Assembly (NCBI GenBank): GCA_004557645.1
Contig: SFGI01000006.1
Coordinates: 1 to 60,421 of the forward strand
Reading direction: 5' to 3'
Source: [Eubacterium] saphenum
GTDB taxonomy: Bacteria; Bacillota; Clostridia; Lachnospirales; Anaerotignaceae
DNA: 60,421 bases
The translations under genes and the position numbers were made by a program. The first letter of the stretch is position 1; each line of letters opens with the position of its first letter. A model generated the notes under the pieces. The model searched no databases and was not told the DNA's origin. It was given only the letters and a program-made list of their open reading frames with translations. Positions 1-8,003 of the stretch are shown one piece after another.

Positions 1-465
1 TAGAGCGCCGTGAGCAGGAGCGCCTTGAAGCAGAACGTCGAGAGAGAGCGCGTCTTGAAGCAGAACATCGAGAGCGAGAGCGTCTTGAAGCGGAACGCCT
101 AGAGCGAGAGCGTCTTGAAGCAGAACGTCGAGAGAGAGAGCGTCTTGAAGCAGAACGTCGAGAGAGAGAGCGTCTTGAAGCAGAACATCGAGAGCGAGAG
201 CGTCTTGAAGCGGAACGCCTAGAGCGAGAGCGTCTTGAAGCGGAATGCCTAGAGCGAGAGCGTCTTGAAGCGGAACGCCGAGAACAAGAACGTCTTGAAG
301 TAGAGCGCCGTGAGCAGGAGCGCCTTGAAGCAGAACGTCGAGAGAGAGCGCGTCCGTCTTGAAGCAGAACATCGAGAGCGAGAGCGTCTTGAAGCGGAAC
401 GCCGAGAACAAGAACGTCTTGAAGCAGAGTGCCGGGAGCAGGAACGCCTTGAAGTGGAACGGCAA
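1..465 (+). repeat. 30-bp coding minisatellite (decapeptide repeat)
   Basis: About fifteen tandem 30-bp units, each beginning cgYcttgaag, start before the window edge and run to about 465. They encode a charged decapeptide of the type RLEAERRERE. Higher-order copying is visible: 61-120 is identical to 181-240, and 1-99 recurs at 301-403 except for an extra CGTC at about 351-358. The repeat frame (codons starting at position 3) is open from the window edge to a TGA at 360-362; the extra four bases move the repeat reading into the frame used downstream. Confidence 0.9.
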
Positions 466-798
466 CTTTTATCCTCACAACTTAAAAAAGCTCATTTGAG
501 AAAGTTAAAACATCTGGAAGCTCAGTATTGTTCTGAAAAGCAGAGTCTCAGTGATGAGCTTTCACAGGTCGAAAATCTGCTGCGTGAAAAAGAAATCCAC
601 CTTTCTAAACTGTCGTTTTTTCGGTTTATGGAGAAACGAACCCTTAAGGCAGATTTGGATGAATTAAATAAGAAAAAAGAGAACCTGATTTTGCTCATCC
701 AGGAAAACGAGTCTAAGTATATTGAACAATGTGAAAAGGAGCGTTTAGACTTTAATTCGTTGGAAGAACTGAAAAGTTGCATTTCTGAAGTTTTTTGA
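310..798 (+). CDS. Coiled-coil protein with charged decapeptide repeats, frame-interrupted
   Basis: This is the 3' part of a gene rich in Glu, Arg and Leu whose beginning lies outside the window. The frame shown starts at a GTG with no ribosome-binding site, so it is probably not a true start. In this frame the decapeptide repeats are read from about 355, giving roughly residues 16-50. They are followed by a non-repetitive helical tail (about residues 51-162) that contains the block LSFFRFMEKRTLKADLDEL and ends in EELKSCISEVF. The repeats upstream (3-353) lie in another frame and join this one only through a CGTC duplication at about 351-358. The gene is therefore either a frameshifted pseudogene, a length-variable gene caught in an off state, or carries an assembly error in the repeats. 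The product would be a long cytoplasmic coiled coil. Its function is not recognised. Confidence 0.55.
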   Translation: MSRSALKQNVERERVRLEAEHRERERLEAERREQERLEAECREQERLEVERQLLSSQLKKAHLRKLKHLEAQYCSEKQSLSDELSQVENLLREKEIHLSKLSFFRFMEKRTLKADLDELNKKKENLILLIQENESKYIEQCEKERLDFNSLEELKSCISEVF

Positions 799-877
799 GT
801 TTGAAACCAGAACTGACCTCTTTATATTTAAAAATGATTCTGATTACGATGATAGAGAAACGAAAATAGGTGGTGGA

Positions 878-1597
878 ATGCGATATTTGTTAAAAAGTCT
901 TATTCTTGGATTTGAGTTTGAAAGAGAAATTGACTGTTTATGCGAAACGATAGACGAGATTTCGGATTATGTTCAAAATGAACTGTGGGACATATATATA
1001 GATTTGTTGTCAAGTTACCAAATTGAGCCCATTGGTTTGTTCGATGAAGCAGAAGTGAATTCGAAGATATGCCAAAACACAGAACAAAAGATCAATGCAA
1101 ACAAAGGGAATTGGATTATTGAATGTTCTGAAATAGATGATGAAGAATCTGTCATCAGAAGTAATAGTTTTGAGATTACTGGTCTTTTGTTGAATATGCT
1201 TGATATGGATTCAAGCTATGGTGAATTTTGCGCCCGTATTAGCTCTTATGTTGAATCGTGTCTATTGGAATTTGTAAAGCAGAGCAAATGGCATGTTGAA
1301 AAAGATTCATTGTGGTTTGGTCCGGAGGGGAGTATTCCGCTAAGCGTTTGGAGCATAAATTCTCAGACGGGCGATGAAGGTTTATCATTTTGGTTTGAAG
1401 CTGATACGTGGACTATTTTGAATCATATTGGAGACTTCTCTGACAGTTTTCTTATTTGGTATACAACAGAATGTGGTTGTGTTGCGCCAGATATGGATGA
1501 AATTCGCGGACAGTGTCCCATAGACATCTATGAAGAAGATAGCGTTGCAAAAGTCATTGAAAAGATTAAAAAGTTTAACAACCAGGCTCAAGGCTAA
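878..1597 (+). CDS. Hypothetical protein, 239 aa
   Basis: I do not recognise this protein. It starts at an ATG preceded by AGGTGGTGGA. It is acidic, has no signal peptide and no obvious membrane segment, so it is probably cytoplasmic. It has aromatic-rich stretches (WHVEKDSLWFGPEG, SFWFEADTWTILNHIGDF) and a Cys pair near the end (TECGCVAPD). It follows the coiled-coil gene by 79 bases on the same strand and may be its partner. AT-rich composition sets it apart from the housekeeping genes further right. Confidence 0.6.
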   Translation: MRYLLKSLILGFEFEREIDCLCETIDEISDYVQNELWDIYIDLLSSYQIEPIGLFDEAEVNSKICQNTEQKINANKGNWIIECSEIDDEESVIRSNSFEITGLLLNMLDMDSSYGEFCARISSYVESCLLEFVKQSKWHVEKDSLWFGPEGSIPLSVWSINSQTGDEGLSFWFEADTWTILNHIGDFSDSFLIWYTTECGCVAPDMDEIRGQCPIDIYEEDSVAKVIEKIKKFNNQAQG

Positions 1598-1942
1598 GAT
1601 GAAAAATGATATTACCTTATTGGTTCCAACGCAAAACTATATGAGTCTATTACTTCTAGAATACTCAGCGGACATTAGAATGCAAGTTTTGCCCGACCGG
1701 TGTGAGTATTTCACTTAAAAGGGTGTGATCGTGTTGTTCCGCCGGTGCATCCGCTCGGAACATCGGTGTGTGGATATATAACATAAGGAATAATTTATTG
1801 ATGCACCCGATATGAAATGATATACCTATACCTATGTATGCCTGCCTTCTTATAATGAATAGAAAGCACCTTTGAAGCACGGCATACATATTTATTTTAT
1901 TACCTTTTATACAAAAGAAAAAACTACCAAGGAGGGATGCAA
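1598..1942. other. Intergenic stretch without a supported gene
   Basis: This AT-rich gap holds no convincing gene. A 39-codon frame from ATG 1600 to 1718 exists, but has no clear ribosome-binding site. A short inverted repeat (GTTCCG at about 1735, CGGAAC at about 1755) could form a hairpin. The leader of the downstream ATPase gene ends in AAGGAGGG at about 1929-1936. Confidence 0.5.
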
Positions 1943-3874
1943 ATGCAGTCACGAGAAGTATTTTGTCAATATACACCGGGAATCCCGCTAGAAGACGCTT
2001 TTCCTGAAAACCGGATTCCGTTGCTTACAATGGAACATTTACGGGAATTGAATTATATGATTAGCAGAGGGATTTCCTATGAACAGACGGTGGATTCTTT
2101 CCTTTTGATTTTCTCCGTCAATGAAAGTTTTCGTCAGTTGAGAAAGCAGAAGCACATCGTGATTCTGTTAAACGAAGAGGGCGCTTTAATCAAAGAAGAT
2201 GCTGATTGGAAGCTGATTTTTTCTCCCAAGCTTTCAGAACGGAAAACATTACCGAAGGATGCAGATTTATATTCTGTGTATCAAAATATGCTGGAAAAAG
2301 TGGAGCAGGGAGAAATGAGCAGAATTATGGTTCCCAGTCGTTCCTTGAAAACATTGATTCCGGGAAAATTTCCCTTTTGCATACTGGATGAATATTGCAA
2401 GAACCATCCCGGTGGATACCTTACCATTGGTTCAAAGATTGTAACCGACGGCCCGACGGAGCTTTTTCGTCACGTTCCTGTTTGTACCTATGGTGAACTT
2501 ACCACAGTTGACCCTTCGGAAATTCAGAATTACCGTTCCATTCACCATTTGATGAGTGAATATATCAAACGATATGATTCCAAATCCCCGCAGGATAATC
2601 CGATGCCCTTATCCATTGCTGTTTTTGGCGCACCCGGTTCAGGCAAATCTTTCGGTGTAAAACAGATCGCAAAAAGCCTTGGGCGGTTTACCATTACATC
2701 TATCAATTTAAGCCAATACGGCTCGGCGGTGGACCTTTTTTCCTCCCTCAAGGAGGCACTTACCTGCAGTGCGGAGCATATACCCATGGTATTCTTTGAT
2801 GAGTTTGATTCGGAATTGAATGGTGTATCCAGAGGGTGGCTGAAATATTTCCTTGCCCCGATGCAGGATGGGGAATTTACATCGGAAGGAAGGCTTTTTA
2901 CCATTCCGGGGGCTGTATTTGTCTTTGCAGGCGCAACAGCAACCTCCTTCCAAGAGTTCCTTCCCCATACGCCGGAGGAGGAACAGAAATTTGCGGCAAT
3001 CAAAGGGCCGGATTTCGTAAGCCGTCTGAAAGGTATTCTGGATATCAAAGGTCCAAATCCTTCTATGCCTTCTGACCGCAGACATATCATCCGTCGTGCC
3101 CTTTTGCTCAGAAATATGCTGAAAAAGCAGGCCCCTAATATCTATGATGCCGAAACGGGGCATATAGAAATATCCCGTGGTCTTTTAAATACCCTGCTTC
3201 TTGTTTCCGAATATCGCCACGGGTCCCGTTCCATAGAATTTATCCTTGGAATGAGCAGACTCAGCGGTGTAAGCTGTTTTAACCCCAGTTGTCTGCCACT
3301 GCCGGAGCAGTTGGATATTCATCTGGATGTGAAGGACTTTATGACAAAGCTGACATTTGAACAGGTTATGGGGAGAATGGTTGAGCAGTATGCCATTTTG
3401 GCCCACGAAAGCTACCGGAAAAGTCATGTTTTGGAGGTATGCGGTCCCCATCCGACAGAAGAACAGCTTGCGGAGATTTACCAGGAGCCGGAAATGGCAG
3501 ATTGGGAGAATTTAAAAGAGTTCTATAAAATAGGACATCGCAATCGCCTTCGTTACCTTGGGCAGAAGCTGTTGGAATATGAAGGGAATATCGGTCTGCG
3601 TCCCATCATCCCCGATGCAACAGATACCATTATGGAGCTTTACGGTCCTGTTTTGGAATACCTTGCGAGACTGGAACATGAGCGATGGATGTTAGATAAG
3701 GCAAGGGATGGATGGACTTACGGGCAAAAGGATTATGATTTAAAATTGAACCCCGAAATGGTTCCTTATGATGAGCTGCCGGAAATCACAAAGGAAGCCA
3801 TCCGAACAGATATCAGAAATATGCCTTCTGTATTGAAGGAGATGGGCTTTGAATTCTATCGCAAGAATTATTAA
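1943..3874 (+). CDS. AAA-type ATPase with C-terminal RyR domain
   Basis: This 643-residue protein has three parts. An N-terminal region of about 200 residues is unrecognised. An AAA P-loop domain follows, with Walker A GAPGSGKS near residue 229 and Walker B MVFFDEFD near 284. The C-terminal 80 residues (YGPVLEYLARLEHERWM, then GWTYGQKDYDLK) match the RyR repeat (Pfam Ryanodine receptor domain), a small fold suspected to bind nucleotide-like ligands in bacteria. ATG 1943 is chosen because AAGGAGGG sits 6 bases upstream; ATG 1937 would have no spacing. The gene converges on an ADP-ribosylglycohydrolase and a macro-domain gene, both ADP-ribose-linked families, which suggests a role in sensing or remodelling linked to ADP-ribose. 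That role is inference; the domain calls are direct. Confidence 0.85.
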   Translation: MQSREVFCQYTPGIPLEDAFPENRIPLLTMEHLRELNYMISRGISYEQTVDSFLLIFSVNESFRQLRKQKHIVILLNEEGALIKEDADWKLIFSPKLSERKTLPKDADLYSVYQNMLEKVEQGEMSRIMVPSRSLKTLIPGKFPFCILDEYCKNHPGGYLTIGSKIVTDGPTELFRHVPVCTYGELTTVDPSEIQNYRSIHHLMSEYIKRYDSKSPQDNPMPLSIAVFGAPGSGKSFGVKQIAKSLGRFTITSINLSQYGSAVDLFSSLKEALTCSAEHIPMVFFDEFDSELNGVSRGWLKYFLAPMQDGEFTSEGRLFTIPGAVFVFAGATATSFQEFLPHTPEEEQKFAAIKGPDFVSRLKGILDIKGPNPSMPSDRRHIIRRALLLRNMLKKQAPNIYDAETGHIEISRGLLNTLLLVSEYRHGSRSIEFILGMSRLSGVSCFNPSCLPLPEQLDIHLDVKDFMTKLTFEQVMGRMVEQYAILAHESYRKSHVLEVCGPHPTEEQLAEIYQEPEMADWENLKEFYKIGHRNRLRYLGQKLLEYEGNIGLRPIIPDATDTIMELYGPVLEYLARLEHERWMLDKARDGWTYGQKDYDLKLNPEMVPYDELPEITKEAIRTDIRNMPSVLKEMGFEFYRKNY

Positions 3875-3876
3875 AA

Positions 3877-3976
3877 GCGCCTGTGTTTTAGAAGTAAAAC
3901 GGCCGTTGTTGGCAGGCAATCCCTTGCCTGCCGACAGCGGCTGTTGATTCTTTTATTTTAACACAGGGTGCTTTTT
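3877..3976. terminator. Bidirectional terminator
   Basis: A strong stem GGCAGGCA/TGCCTGCC (about 3917-3940) sits inside a longer pairing of CCTGTGTT with AACACAGG. T-runs lie on both sides, so it can end the convergent ATPase-RyR and ADP-ribosylglycohydrolase transcripts. Confidence 0.8.
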
Positions 3977-3978
3977 TC

Positions 3979-4932
3979 TTATCCGTGCAGGCATATAGCT
4001 TCGATCCATTCTTTCTTCTGGATTGCATCAATCCATTCTTTCGGCATATTTTCATAACCATAGTAAAGACCGGCCAAGCCGCCTGCAATAGCGGCAACAG
4101 TGTCTGTATCGTGCCCAAGATTCACTGCCTTTAATAGGCATTCCCGGAAGCTTTCGGTTGTGGTCAGACACCATATTGCTGCTTCAATAGAATCCAAGAC
4201 ATATCCGCTGCTTCTGATTTCGTTTTCGGGAAGGCTGCGAAATGTATCAAAGCAGAATAATCTTCCGAAGCGTGTCAGTTCCGTCAGATTGCGGATGTCA
4301 CGGCTATAAAACCCATATCCGTTTTCCAATCCCCTTCGGATACAGGTTGCGAGCTTTTCCTCAGGTGAGTTGATAATTGCTTTTGCCATAAAATAATACA
4401 GTCCGCTTGCAATATGGCTGCGCAAATGATTATGAGTCAGAGCAGTCACTGCATGAACGCCCTGTATTGCTTCATCATCAGAAATGTTTTGACGTGTAAT
4501 GAAATACAGACATACAGGAAGAATTCTCATCAAAGCACCATTTCCGTTTGCATATTCTCCAGTCCCTCCGCAGGTCGTGCAGTCTTTCTCTTTAGCATAC
4601 CGATAAATGGCTGCACTGCAGGTATTTCCCTCATCAAAGGCTTCTCCGAAGGGGGTATATGCCCCATGAAACTCCCAGTCTACAAAACGCTGCATGATAT
4701 CATCCGGATTGATTTTTTTATTTTCATGGATGCTTGCCAGTGTCGCCAGTGCCATACTGCTGTCATCTGTCCAGGTGCCCGGGGGCATATTGTAAGTGCC
4801 ATATCCCTCCATTCCGGTGACCAATCCGCGGCGTTTGATTTCTTCTCTACTCAAAAACTGAACCGGACACCCCAGTGCATCCCCAACAACAAGCCCCATC
4901 ATTCCGTCCAACAGGATATTTTTATCTTTCAT
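3979..4932 (-). CDS. ADP-ribosylglycohydrolase family protein (DraG/ARH type)
   Basis: This 317-residue protein removes ADP-ribose from proteins or from ADP-ribosylated small molecules. The family signature is clear: GLVVGDALGCPVQF at the N-terminus, the metal-binding TWTDDSSMALATL near residue 58, and GHDTDTVAAIAGGLAGL near residue 272, whose Asp residues complete the binuclear Mg site. Length is normal for the family. The start at 4932 has AAGGAAG 6 bases upstream; an ATG at 4938 is an alternative. It lies 98 bases after the macro-domain gene on the same strand, but a terminator separates them, so it may have its own promoter. Its convergent neighbour is the RyR-domain ATPase. Confidence 0.93.
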   Translation of the reverse strand: MKDKNILLDGMMGLVVGDALGCPVQFLSREEIKRRGLVTGMEGYGTYNMPPGTWTDDSSMALATLASIHENKKINPDDIMQRFVDWEFHGAYTPFGEAFDEGNTCSAAIYRYAKEKDCTTCGGTGEYANGNGALMRILPVCLYFITRQNISDDEAIQGVHAVTALTHNHLRSHIASGLYYFMAKAIINSPEEKLATCIRRGLENGYGFYSRDIRNLTELTRFGRLFCFDTFRSLPENEIRSSGYVLDSIEAAIWCLTTTESFRECLLKAVNLGHDTDTVAAIAGGLAGLYYGYENMPKEWIDAIQKKEWIEAICLHG

Positions 4933-4999
4933 GTGCATCTTCCTTTCTGGTTTTTCCTCTTTTTGTTACTGCAAAAATGATACAACATGGGATAAAAAA

Positions 5000-5026
5000 A
5001 CAGGTCGCCCTGTGAGCGACCTGAAA
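5000..5026 (-). terminator. Terminator of the macro-domain gene
   Basis: Perfect 8-bp stem CAGGTCGC/GCGACCTG with a 7-base loop, followed on the minus strand by seven T residues. It separates the macro-domain gene from the ADP-ribosylglycohydrolase gene. Confidence 0.85.
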
Positions 5027-5030
5027 GAAT

Positions 5031-6032
5031 TTATGAGATTAAGCAGGGAAGTCCGTGTTCTTCCAGCTGAATATCCAGTTCAATCATATCGTAAATCTGG
5101 TTTTCAATAAAATAAGAAAAGATAATATCTGTTTTATCACAGGGAGATAAGGCATAGCCCGCCCTTGCAAGCAGCTCCTTTGTCTGCTCCATGTTCAGCT
5201 TTGCCCCGATACAAAGGCATAAAGCCGTAATCTTTTTGGGATGTGCATGGGGATGATTCTTGATTTTGGAAAATACCTTCTTATCAACAATGGCTCTTTT
5301 ATACACATCGGAATAGGACATACCTTTTGCATCAATCAGATAAAGCAGGTATTCCGAAAAAGTATCGGAGATATGCTGCATTCTTTCCTGCAGGGCTCTT
5401 TCGTGTTCTTCATAAAAATCAACTGCTTCATTCCTCTGCGGGGGAGGTACAGGCTTTCGGTCAGATGCCGTTATTCCGTATTCCTCCTGAAATTTTTCAT
5501 CCACATAATTCTGGTCGATGTAAGACTCCAGGGCAGGGGAAAGGTGCTTGCCAAGATAAGTTGCACTTTCATCAAAGACAACCAGATAGACCAATATATC
5601 ATGCTTCATGATAAAAGCGTTGATTTCGTCTATGGCAATGCGGAGACCTTCCTCTTTTGGATATCCAAATCCGCCTGTGGAAATCAAAGGAAAGGCCATA
5701 GACTGTATATGGTATTCCCATGCCAGCTGCAGGCTTTTTTGATAGCAGGAGCGCAGTTTTTCTTCCTCACCGCTCTTTCCGTCAAGAAACAAGGGGCTTA
5801 CTGCATGAATGATATACTTACAGTTCAGCTGAAATCCCGGGGTGATAAAAGCATCTCCTTCCGGAATATACCCGATTTGTTCCGTCCGATATTTTAATAA
5901 TGCATCATATCCTGCGGCTTGATAAATTGCATAATCACATCCGGCTCCCACGGTTGGATGCTTATTGGCAGTATTTACAATGGCATCAACATTCATTTTT
6001 GTGATATCGTTTCGCACAATTTTTAATGGCAT
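5031..6032 (-). CDS. Macro-domain protein with C-terminal HTH-like domain
   Basis: The first 165 or so residues form a macro domain, a fold that binds or hydrolyses ADP-ribose derivatives. The signature pieces are VDAIVNTANKHPTVGAGCD near residue 15 and PLISTGGFGYPKEEG near residue 115. A linker with PVPPPQRNEAVDFYEEHERAL leads into a helical C-terminal region (about 220-333) that resembles an XRE-like helix-turn-helix (AKGMSYSDVYKRAIVDKKVF, then KKITALCLCIGAKLNMEQTK). The protein could therefore link ADP-ribose binding to DNA or to a partner. The start at 6032 is preceded by TTGGAGTG. It is last of three closely spaced minus-strand genes. The macro call is firm and the HTH call moderate. Confidence 0.9.
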   Translation of the reverse strand: MPLKIVRNDITKMNVDAIVNTANKHPTVGAGCDYAIYQAAGYDALLKYRTEQIGYIPEGDAFITPGFQLNCKYIIHAVSPLFLDGKSGEEEKLRSCYQKSLQLAWEYHIQSMAFPLISTGGFGYPKEEGLRIAIDEINAFIMKHDILVYLVVFDESATYLGKHLSPALESYIDQNYVDEKFQEEYGITASDRKPVPPPQRNEAVDFYEEHERALQERMQHISDTFSEYLLYLIDAKGMSYSDVYKRAIVDKKVFSKIKNHPHAHPKKITALCLCIGAKLNMEQTKELLARAGYALSPCDKTDIIFSYFIENQIYDMIELDIQLEEHGLPCLIS

Positions 6033-6068
6033 GCTTTATCACTCCAAATCTTCTTCGGAAATCATTTT

Positions 6069-6785
6069 TTATCTCATTCTTCTATACTTTTGGTTTAAGG
6101 TCATTTTTTCCTGTTTGGCAAGCATTTTTCTTTGATAAGCAGGGAAGTCTCTTTTTGCCAGTTCATAATCTGCCAATTTCTCATTATATTTGCTTTTTTT
6201 CTGCTTTAGTGCCACGTTAATTGCCCATATGCCGGCAACTGCTTCAATAACAATATAAACAGGTTCCCCGGCTATGGTCCAAATCAGTGCAGCGAATAAG
6301 CAAATGATGCCAAAGCCCATAAATATTTTTTCATTGGTTTCCATCTTGTATTCCGGTTCGGCAGGCATAGGGATACTTTTTAAACGGATTTCTTCTGTGG
6401 AACGGGATTCCTGTACTTTTTTCTCTTTATTATCTGATGCAGGCTTTTTCTGGTGCACAGAGGTATTTACAACTTCTTTTTCTGTTTGAATTGCACTCAT
6501 TATTTCTGAATCAGCCGTATGATCATACTCATCCTCTAACCAGTCAGAATCCGGCTGTGAATCAAAAAAAATTTCATATTCAAAGGGATCTAAGCCGGCA
6601 CATTCCAATTCCCATGCTCGTTCCTCCTCATCCATCATCTCCAGATCATACCGATCAAGACCGGCTTCCTCCAGTTTCTCGTCCATATATTCTTCTGTAC
6701 CCTTGCGCTGTTCTTCTTCTTCCTCTTCCATAAATGCCGCAAATGCAATAAACTTCAAAAATTTATCATCCATAGAATTACCCAT
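6069..6785 (-). CDS. Two-TM membrane protein with acidic N-terminal region
   Basis: I recognise no family. The N-terminal two thirds are acidic and low in complexity (FMEEEEEEQRKG, MMDEEERAWELECAGLDPFEYEIFF). A hydrophobic hairpin of two membrane segments follows near residues 152-190 (FMGFGIICLFAALIWTIAG and VYIVIEAVAGIWAINVAL). The tail is short and basic (QKKSKYNEKLADYELAKRDF). ATG 6785 is preferred to 6815 because AAAGGGGG lies 8 bases upstream and this start does not overlap the previous gene. It lies between the Cys-rich anchored protein (14-base gap) and the macro-domain gene (36-base gap), so the three are probably co-transcribed. Confidence 0.75.
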   Translation of the reverse strand: MGNSMDDKFLKFIAFAAFMEEEEEEQRKGTEEYMDEKLEEAGLDRYDLEMMDEEERAWELECAGLDPFEYEIFFDSQPDSDWLEDEYDHTADSEIMSAIQTEKEVVNTSVHQKKPASDNKEKKVQESRSTEEIRLKSIPMPAEPEYKMETNEKIFMGFGIICLFAALIWTIAGEPVYIVIEAVAGIWAINVALKQKKSKYNEKLADYELAKRDFPAYQRKMLAKQEKMTLNQKYRRMR

Positions 6786-6799
6786 AGACTTTTCCCCCT

Positions 6800-7588
6800 T
6801 TACCAGTTTTCCCAATAATCTTCAGCATCGCTTCCGTCCGGCATATAGCCGTCCCAGTTGTCCATAAAATCTTCGTAATCCTCATAATCGTCGCAGTCAG
6901 GCATTTCAATTTCTTTATGAGAAGTGCTATTTTTCTTTGGACGATATGTATGATCCGAATTGTTCTTGCTGGGAGTCGAATAGGACGAAATTCCTTTACA
7001 TTGATCACATTTTTGACCGGATACATCGACCTTGTTAAAGCATCCGTAATTTCCGCCTTGGCATGTATGAAAAATGCAGTATGTGCCGTTTCTGCATATT
7101 TTAATATTGCATCCTGCCCTATGGCAGGTGTGTCTTTCACAAAAAATGCTCTCATGGATTGCTTCCCTGCTGCAACCATCATATTGGCAGGTGGTTCCGT
7201 AGTAACCACTCATCTTTGGATGATAGATGCGCTCCATATCATCGATCAAGCATCCGTCGTTTGAAACAAATAGTTTTTCGGACTGTGTTGTTGTATCCAA
7301 ACAAATATTCAGGATGCCGCGTTTATACTTCCATTTCGTAATGTTGTATTTGAAATCATTGCCATCGGAATATATATGCGTAGCAGTATTTCCGTTTATC
7401 ACCCATTCCGTTTTATCTCCGTATGAAGTGAAATATACAAAGGATCCTTGTAATGCAGATTTCATTTGTTCCTCCGAAGAATAGGTGCTTCTTTCTGAGA
7501 GAACACTTCTATTGGAAGTCAGAGAAACAATGACGATAAAGATGATAGCGGCAATACTTATGAAAATTACTTTCTTTTTTTTGTACAT
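6800..7588 (-). CDS. Membrane-anchored Cys/His-rich protein
   Basis: I do not recognise this 262-residue protein. It begins with a basic stretch and one membrane segment (KKVIFISIAAIIFIVIVSL, residues 6-24), giving an N-terminal anchor with the rest probably outside the cell. Residues 30-115 could be a small beta-rich domain. Residues 130-195 contain many Cys and His in metal-knuckle-like spacing (TCQYDGCSREAIHES, CERHTCHRAGCN, CIFHTCQGGNYGCF, QKCDQCKG), suggesting several bound Zn ions. The tail is very acidic (DCDDYEDYEDFMDNWDGYMP). It is first in the minus-strand run leading to the macro-domain gene. Confidence 0.7.
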   Translation of the reverse strand: MYKKKKVIFISIAAIIFIVIVSLTSNRSVLSERSTYSSEEQMKSALQGSFVYFTSYGDKTEWVINGNTATHIYSDGNDFKYNITKWKYKRGILNICLDTTTQSEKLFVSNDGCLIDDMERIYHPKMSGYYGTTCQYDGCSREAIHESIFCERHTCHRAGCNIKICRNGTYCIFHTCQGGNYGCFNKVDVSGQKCDQCKGISSYSTPSKNNSDHTYRPKKNSTSHKEIEMPDCDDYEDYEDFMDNWDGYMPDGSDAEDYWENW

Positions 7589-7676
7589 ACTCTAGCCCCC
7601 CCTGTTTTTTGCCCCGATCAATACCTCGTTTATAATACTATCATACCATGATTTCCCTTTTCTCTCCATAAAAATG

Positions 7677-7713
7677 AACCCCGCAGTACATAAGACTTAT
7701 GTACCACAGGGTT
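7677..7713. repeat. Imperfect long palindrome
   Basis: GTACATAA, a 3-base centre and TTATGTAC form the core. The match extends outward with three mismatches to AACCC/GGGTT. It lies upstream of genes leaving in both directions. It could be an operator or the relic of a terminator; nothing decides between these. Confidence 0.5.
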
Positions 7714-7757
7714 GGTTTTGCAGAAAATCATATGTAGCTTGAGATATTTTGCAGAGG

Positions 7758-7970
7758 ATGATATACTGTTGTCAAAGCAAGGAAAATCCGGTCAAAAAAC
7801 CGTTCCATTTAGCGACATCCGTCCATAAAGACATCACTGACCGGGTGGAACGCATCGACCCGGAACTGGCGAAATCCGTCCGTGCGGTTTTGGAAGTAAA
7901 CAAAGCGGAGCGCCACATTCGCGGCGGGCTGGCCACACGGGAAAAATACCTGCATAATAAATCCAAATGA
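7758..7970 (+). CDS. Small hypothetical protein, 70 aa
   Basis: A small basic protein with an amphipathic helical centre (ELAKSVRAVLEVNKAERHI) and a C-terminal block RGGLATREKYLHNKSK. No family is recognised. The start is uncertain: ATG 7758 has AGAGG directly adjacent, TTG 7749 is possible, and the likely folded part begins near KKPFHLATS. The strong terminator right after its stop codon supports transcription in this direction. Its GC-rich coding section contrasts with the AT-rich sequence just upstream. Confidence 0.5.
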   Translation: MIYCCQSKENPVKKPFHLATSVHKDITDRVERIDPELAKSVRAVLEVNKAERHIRGGLATREKYLHNKSK

Positions 7971-7997
7971 AAAAGAGTCCGCAAGGACTCTTTTTTA
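7971..7997. terminator. Bidirectional terminator
   Basis: AAAAGAGTCC-gcaa-GGACTCTTTTTT is a perfect stem with A/T-runs on both sides. It serves the small plus-strand gene and the convergent Crp/Fnr gene. Confidence 0.85.
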
Positions 7998-8003
7998 TAG
8001 CAA

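Noticed and set aside
1..465. 30-bp repeats as a CRISPR array
   Set aside because: The repeats are contiguous, in frame and coding; no spacers.
1600..1718. A 39-codon frame after the orphan gene
   Set aside because: No ribosome-binding site and no recognisable feature; may be the worn start of a lost gene.
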